Below, in pieces: positions 15,015 through 18,047 of a DNA stretch of 18,047 bases. The notes beneath the pieces were generated by a model, which saw only the letters and a list, made by a program, of their open reading frames with translations, was not told the DNA's origin and searched no databases. Each line of letters begins with the position of its first letter. Within the stretch, counting starts at the first letter, position 1. Made by a program: the position numbers and the translations under genes. The DNA is taken from positions 1-18,047 of the forward strand of contig JBAPUB010000036.1 in assembly GCA_049282455.1 (NCBI GenBank), written 5' to 3'. This DNA is from JBAPUB01 sp049282455 (GTDB taxonomy: Bacteria; Actinomycetota; Actinomycetes; JAHEKZ01).

Positions 15015-15784
15015 AGCGGCAGCGGCGCGGCTGCCTCGTCGTCGACGTCCCGGCGCGTGACCGCGAGGTACCCGACCAGGGCCGCGATCGCCAGAGCAAG
15101 AGCGATGCTCACCGGTCCGGTCCCGAAGCCGAGCCCGCCACGGCTCGGCGGGAGGGCGAACCAGTCGGCGAAGGATGCACCCAGCGGCCGGGTGAAGATG
15201 TAGGCGAACCAGAAGGCGACGATCGCGTCCATCCCGAACCGCAGGTACCCGACCGCAGGGATGGAGATCACCACCGCGAAGAGCACGCCGGCCGCGAACC
15301 AGCCGAGTCCCAGCGTCGTCGCGGTCATGTCGCCTGCTGCCGTTCCCAGAGCGAATGTCGTGAGCACCGTCGCCCAGTAGAAGAGCTCTCGACGGCGGGT
15401 ATGGATGCTGTGGATCGACAGCGTGCCCTCGACCGCGTACCAGACCGCGAACACCACGACGAGAGCCACGGAGAAGAAGATCGTCGACACCACGTAGGGG
15501 ATCCCGACCACGATGTGCATGACGTCCGCGACCATCGTGCCGAAGATGCTCACCATCACCACGGCCAGCCAGTAGATCCCCGCAACGTAACCCCGGGTCC
15601 GAAGCTGCAGGACCATCGCCACGACGAAGCCCAGCCCGCCGAGGACCACCGCCACCTCGGGGACGAGCTGGTGGACCAGGTAGTCAGACGTCGTCTCGCC
15701 CATCCCCGTCGTGAGCACCTTGATGACCCAGAAGAGGGCGGTCACCTGAGGGACCTTGGACGGCAAGTTCTGCACTGAGCTCAC
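15005..15784 (-). CDS. COG4705/DUF347 multi-pass membrane protein
   Basis: This 259-residue protein has about eight hydrophobic segments. The DUF347 repeat is visible four times: LTTGMGETTSDYL (24-36), a weaker MVSIFGTMVADVMH (77-90), LTTFALGTAAGDMT (141-153) and YIFTRPLGASFADWF (195-209). Each places a Gly and, a few residues later, an Asp at the end of a helix. Between the repeats are YWLAVVMV-type helices and WYAVEGTLSIHSIHTRRREL (116-135). I know no established function; the repeated Asp/Thr/Gly positions could line a transport path, which is inference. The GTG at 15782-15784 has a weak gagag upstream; a second GTG (15775) is a possible start. The gene is convergent with fumarase and divergent from the SRPBCC gene. 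Confidence 0.85.
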   Translation of the reverse strand: MSSVQNLPSKVPQVTALFWVIKVLTTGMGETTSDYLVHQLVPEVAVVLGGLGFVVAMVLQLRTRGYVAGIYWLAVVMVSIFGTMVADVMHIVVGIPYVVSTIFFSVALVVVFAVWYAVEGTLSIHSIHTRRRELFYWATVLTTFALGTAAGDMTATTLGLGWFAAGVLFAVVISIPAVGYLRFGMDAIVAFWFAYIFTRPLGASFADWFALPPSRGGLGFGTGPVSIALALAIAALVGYLAVTRRDVDDEAAAPLPLTP

Positions 15785-15874
15785 TCACTCTCGACGCACC
15801 GACGAACGGCCGGATCTGGACTCTCCATGATCAGTCCGGGCCAGCCCCGTGTCCGGGGATCGGGGTTCCGGTTG

Positions 15875-15896
15875 GCTATGAGCTCGCTATGAGTTC
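15875..15896 (+). repeat. Tandem 11-nt direct repeat
   Basis: GCTATGAGCTC is followed directly by GCTATGAGTTC, with one mismatch. It lies in the 205-nt intergenic region between the COG4705 and SRPBCC genes. An 11-nt period is close to one helical turn, so it could be a pair of binding sites on one face of the DNA, or a simple duplication. Confidence 0.4.
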
Positions 15897-15913
15897 GGGT
15901 CCAGGTCCGTAAC

Positions 15914-15939
15914 GGTCTCGGAACGCCCGGTACGAGACC
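15914..15939. promoter_or_regulatory. Inverted repeat GGTCTCG-N12-CGAGACC upstream of the SRPBCC gene
   Basis: There are perfect 7-bp arms separated by 12 nt, with arm centres 19 bp apart (about two turns), 50 nt before the SRPBCC start. The spacing fits a dimeric repressor operator. It could also form an RNA hairpin if transcription starts upstream. Which regulator would bind cannot be told from this window. Confidence 0.35.
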
Positions 15940-15989
15940 CTCTGGCTCACGTCCCGACTGGAGACGCCACCACGGAGAGAGGACCACCC

Positions 15990-16442
15990 ATGCCGCAGAT
16001 CGAGGCCAGTGTCGTCATCGCCCGCAAGCCGGAAGAGGTCTTCGAGTACCTCGCCGACGTGCAGAACCTTCCCGTCTGGGACGTGTCCGTGGTCAAGGCC
16101 GAGCAGGTCGGGTCCGGGCTGACCGGGCTGGGGACCCGCTTCCGAGGAGTGAACAAGGTGATGGGCAAGACCTTCGACTGGACCACGGAGGTCACCGAGT
16201 TCGAGTCGCCTCGCCGCATCACGTTCACTGCCGTCGAGGGGCGGATGAAGTTCACGGTCACCGACGTCCTCGAACCGGTGGAGGGCGGAACCAAGTTCAC
16301 CTACCGGATCGACGCCGAGTCCGGCCTCGGTGGGGTGTTCGGGCGGCTCGCTGACCCACTGATCGTCAAGTCCCAGACCCGGACCGTTCGCGCCAACCTC
16401 GACACGCTGGCCGACTTGCTCGCCGAGGAGTCCAACCACTGA
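15990..16442 (+). CDS. SRPBCC (polyketide cyclase/START-like) family protein
   Basis: This 150-residue protein is predicted to adopt the helix-grip fold that binds hydrophobic ligands. It opens with the typical IEASVVIARKPEEVFEYLAD (residues 4-23), followed by VQNLPVWDVSVVKAEQ (24-39), a beta-rich middle (VTEFESPRRITFTAVEG and the strands around it) and a long C-terminal helix (SQTRTVRANLDTLADLLAEE). These are standard features of SRPBCC/polyketide_cyc2 proteins, many of which have no assigned ligand. It is a single-domain protein of normal length without a signal peptide, so cytoplasmic. The ATG has a strong ribosome binding site, ggagagagga, at 15974-15983 with 6-nt spacing. Its ligand is not known. 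Confidence 0.85.
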   Translation: MPQIEASVVIARKPEEVFEYLADVQNLPVWDVSVVKAEQVGSGLTGLGTRFRGVNKVMGKTFDWTTEVTEFESPRRITFTAVEGRMKFTVTDVLEPVEGGTKFTYRIDAESGLGGVFGRLADPLIVKSQTRTVRANLDTLADLLAEESNH

Positions 16443-16537
16443 CAACGCTGCCGGTCCGTGGGACCCTGCCCCCATGACGAAGCAGCCAGCACGGTGTCGC
16501 ACGTCCGGACCCGGCATGGCCGCGCCGCAGCTTTGAC

Positions 16538-17434
16538 ATGTCAGCCGCCGAGTACCTCCGTGCCGCTGTGGCCCTGATGCAGCAGCATGCGCTCACGCGT
16601 GACGCCATCGACTGGGAGGATGTGAGGGTCCACACAGCTGCCCTGTCCGCCGGGGCGATGAGGCCCGAGGACACCTACGCGGCGATTCGGTGGACACTGA
16701 CCGCGCTGGGGGACGAGCACAGCTTCTTCTCGCCGCCTCAGAAGGCCGGCGACGTCGACTCCGACCCGTACCCAGGCGAGGGGCGCTACCCCTCAGGATC
16801 GGTCGGGAGCGACTCCGTCGGAACCGTCATGGTCCCGTCGTTTCGTGGCTCCAACGAAGCTGCCCTGCGCTACAGCCGCGCGCTGAGCAGCCTGATCGCC
16901 GAACTGTCCGACGCCGGAGCCGTGGGCTGGATCGTCGACCTGACCGACAACCCCGGGGGCAACATGCTTCCGATGCTGGCCGGGCTGGCACCGCTTCTGG
17001 GAGTCGGAGTCATCGGTGGATTCGAGTACGCCGACGGCAGCCGGACCGACTGGTGCCTGGACCGCACAGGCAGCCTGTGGCTCGACGACGATCAGGTGAT
17101 CGTGGGCGGCGTCGAGGACCACCTGGGTCACGCCGGTTCGCCCGTGGCCGTCATCACGGGTCCCGTGACCGCCAGCTCCGGCGAGGCCGTGGCCGTCGCG
17201 TTCCGAGGACGCCCACGCACGCGCAGCTTCGGGCTGCCGACGCGTGGTCTGTCGACGTCCAACGAGATGTTCGAGCTGGATGACGGGGCCTGCCTGGCGA
17301 TCACCACGGCCCGGTTCGTGGACCGCACCGGGACGGTCTACGGCGGTGTCCTGACACCCGACGTGAAGAGCGCTTCGCATGAGGACGACGGCCGCGCAGC
17401 AGCGACGCGATGGATCGTCGGGGACCAGTCGTAG
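16538..17434 (+). CDS. S41 family peptidase (C-terminal-processing/tricorn-like core)
   Basis: This is a 298-residue protein. An N-terminal helical part contains TALGDEHSFFSPP (55-67), as in S41 peptidases without a PDZ domain. The core has GWIVDLTDNPGGNMLPML (130-147), where the family usually shows DLRxNxGG, so Arg is replaced by Thr136. TASSGEAVAVAF (211-222) carries the likely catalytic serine, and TRSFGLPTRGLST (228-240) and DRTGTVYGGVLTPD (262-275) follow. There is no signal peptide or membrane anchor from the only possible start (ATG 16538; an in-frame stop lies at 16475-16477), so the protein seems cytoplasmic or 5' truncated. I see no ribosome binding site. The 3' end overlaps the remnant of a DUF1801 gene in another frame. 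Confidence 0.8.
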   Translation: MSAAEYLRAAVALMQQHALTRDAIDWEDVRVHTAALSAGAMRPEDTYAAIRWTLTALGDEHSFFSPPQKAGDVDSDPYPGEGRYPSGSVGSDSVGTVMVPSFRGSNEAALRYSRALSSLIAELSDAGAVGWIVDLTDNPGGNMLPMLAGLAPLLGVGVIGGFEYADGSRTDWCLDRTGSLWLDDDQVIVGGVEDHLGHAGSPVAVITGPVTASSGEAVAVAFRGRPRTRSFGLPTRGLSTSNEMFELDDGACLAITTARFVDRTGTVYGGVLTPDVKSASHEDDGRAAATRWIVGDQS

Positions 17435-17613
17435 GCTCCGGACTACGCCACCTGCGCTACGCCAGCGGTCGCGAGCTGGACTGGATGGTCATCGGGTTCC
17501 CGCCTTGTAAGCAGGCCCTCCACCTTTACCTCACGGAGGACTTCCATCAGCATGCTGACCTGCTGAGGCGGATCCTCGTCGCATGTTCGAACCCAGCCGC
17601 AGCAACCGCCTAG
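17422..17613 (+). pseudogene. Remnant core of a DUF1801 protein
   Basis: The frame reads GPVVGSGLRHLRYASGREL and then DWMVIGFPPCKQALHLYL and HADLLRRI, ending at TAG 17611-17613. This lines up without gaps to what I remember of the DUF1801 core (VGFGxYHYRYASGRExDW, GFSPRKQxLTLY, DLLxRLGKHxTGKSC). The roughly 60 residues normally before it and the GKHxTGKSC part and tail after it are missing. After LLRRI the sequence is unrelated. The first residues of the match overlap the end of the S41 gene, leaving no room for a normal N-terminus. I therefore read it as a doubly truncated pseudogene. A short expressed protein from the ATG at 17410 is the alternative. Confidence 0.65.
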
Positions 17614-18047
17614 CCGCTGGTGAACGAGTACATCGGAAAATCGCGGTCACGTCGTTCGAACGTGGCCGTCGTGACCGACCCCTGCGCCATCTCGGCGCAC
17701 ACGCTGCGCCAGAACGACTCACCGGGTTCGTAGCCCGGGAACGGCCGTACCTCCCACCGTCCACGAAACCGACCCAGAAGCTGTCGAAACGCCTCACGAC
17801 CAACACCGTGTCGCCGCCATCTGCGTACGACGAAGAACTCCGCCATGTCGAACACCTGGGGGTCGGAGGTGACGTCACTGCCCTCGTCGACGATCGCGAA
17901 CCCGGCGATCTGCCCAGATGCGCGGATCAAGAAGGGGTGGCGTCGAACCTCCGACCAGCAGCCGTCCAGATCGTCTTCGCCGAACGAGCCGTGCTCGTCG
18001 AGCTCCCACGCCTCGACCCTAGATAGGTCGTGGAGGTACAGCTGCAG
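17610..18047 (-). CDS. GNAT family N-acetyltransferase, 5' end cut by the right window edge
   Basis: The minus-strand frame is open from the window edge to the TAG at 17610-17612, giving 145 residues. The start lies beyond the window; the TTG at 17930 is an internal leucine codon. Visible features are RHPFLIRASGQIAGFAIV (a typical first-strand and substrate-side stretch), FDMAEFFVVRRWRRHGVG (strand beta-4 plus the acetyl-CoA pyrophosphate loop RxxGxG/A) and the following helix REAFRQLLGRF. A C-terminal part with FWRSVCAEMAQG ends in FTSG. The fold predicts transfer of an acetyl group from acetyl-CoA to an unknown amine. The 3' end overlaps the stop of the DUF1801 remnant by 3 nt. Confidence 0.8.
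   Translation of the reverse strand: MQLYLHDLSRVEAWELDEHGSFGEDDLDGCWSEVRRHPFLIRASGQIAGFAIVDEGSDVTSDPQVFDMAEFFVVRRWRRHGVGREAFRQLLGRFRGRWEVRPFPGYEPGESFWRSVCAEMAQGSVTTATFERRDRDFPMYSFTSG

Noticed and set aside
16474..16536. 20-codon open frame just before the S41 gene, possible leader peptide
   Set aside because: Its stop lies 1 nt before the S41 ATG, which hints at coupling, but it has no ribosome binding site, no -10 element and no regulatory codon run. Chance is enough to explain it.
17410..17613. Intact 67-residue gene in place of the DUF1801 remnant
   Set aside because: The recognisable core lacks both family ends, the start lies inside the S41 gene without a ribosome binding site, and the tail after residue 55 is unrelated low-complexity sequence.

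Overview
This window looks like chromosomal DNA of a high-GC Gram-positive actinobacterium, probably of the Micrococcales (Intrasporangiaceae-like). The reasons are the strong G/C bias at third codon positions, the frequent GTG starts, DUF6542 and DUF4245 proteins (families I know from actinobacteria), and the actinobacterial-looking neighbourhood ychF, rmuC, DUF6542, ispH, xseA-xseB, DUF4245, glpX, fumarase. The genus assignment is inference.

Layout. (1) 1-1355: a loosely packed left edge with the 3' end of an unknown gene, three small putative membrane proteins and a short coding-like remnant (513-647). (2) 1356-7371: a housekeeping block with ychF (-), rmuC (+), a DUF6542 membrane protein (+), ispH (-), xseA-xseB (+) and a DUF4245 membrane-anchored protein (-). 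(3) 7466-10528: a four-gene molybdate module with a MerR/excisionase-type HTH-Mop regulator, ModA lipoprotein, ModB permease and ModC ATPase. Each gene overlaps the next by 4 nt. (4) 10585-12516 and on to 13298: glpX (class II fructose-1,6-bisphosphatase) followed after 3 nt by an ABC-2 type exporter pair (DrrAB/NodIJ-like). (5) 13321-14985: class I (Fe-S) fumarase, convergent with a COG4705/DUF347 membrane protein (-). (6) 15785-18047: an SRPBCC protein, an S41-type peptidase, the decayed core of a DUF1801 gene, and a GNAT acetyltransferase running off the right edge.

How they work together. IspH makes isoprenoid precursors. XseA and XseB form exonuclease VII, RmuC is a DNA-metabolism protein, and YchF is a translation-associated ATPase. 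GlpX and fumarase serve gluconeogenesis and the TCA cycle. The mod genes import molybdate, and their first gene probably senses it.

The most striking pattern I see is regulatory. Six starts (DUF6542, ispH, xseA, xseB, the mod regulator and fumarase) have a TANNNT -10-like hexamer ending exactly 6-7 nt before the start codon with no Shine-Dalgarno, the hallmark of leaderless transcripts. ychF fits with 8 nt. glpX and the SRPBCC gene instead carry purine-rich ribosome binding sites. I found no rRNA, tRNA, CRISPR array, insertion sequence, phage gene or clear defence system. The window is mostly ordinary core genome, and I do not claim a novel system.
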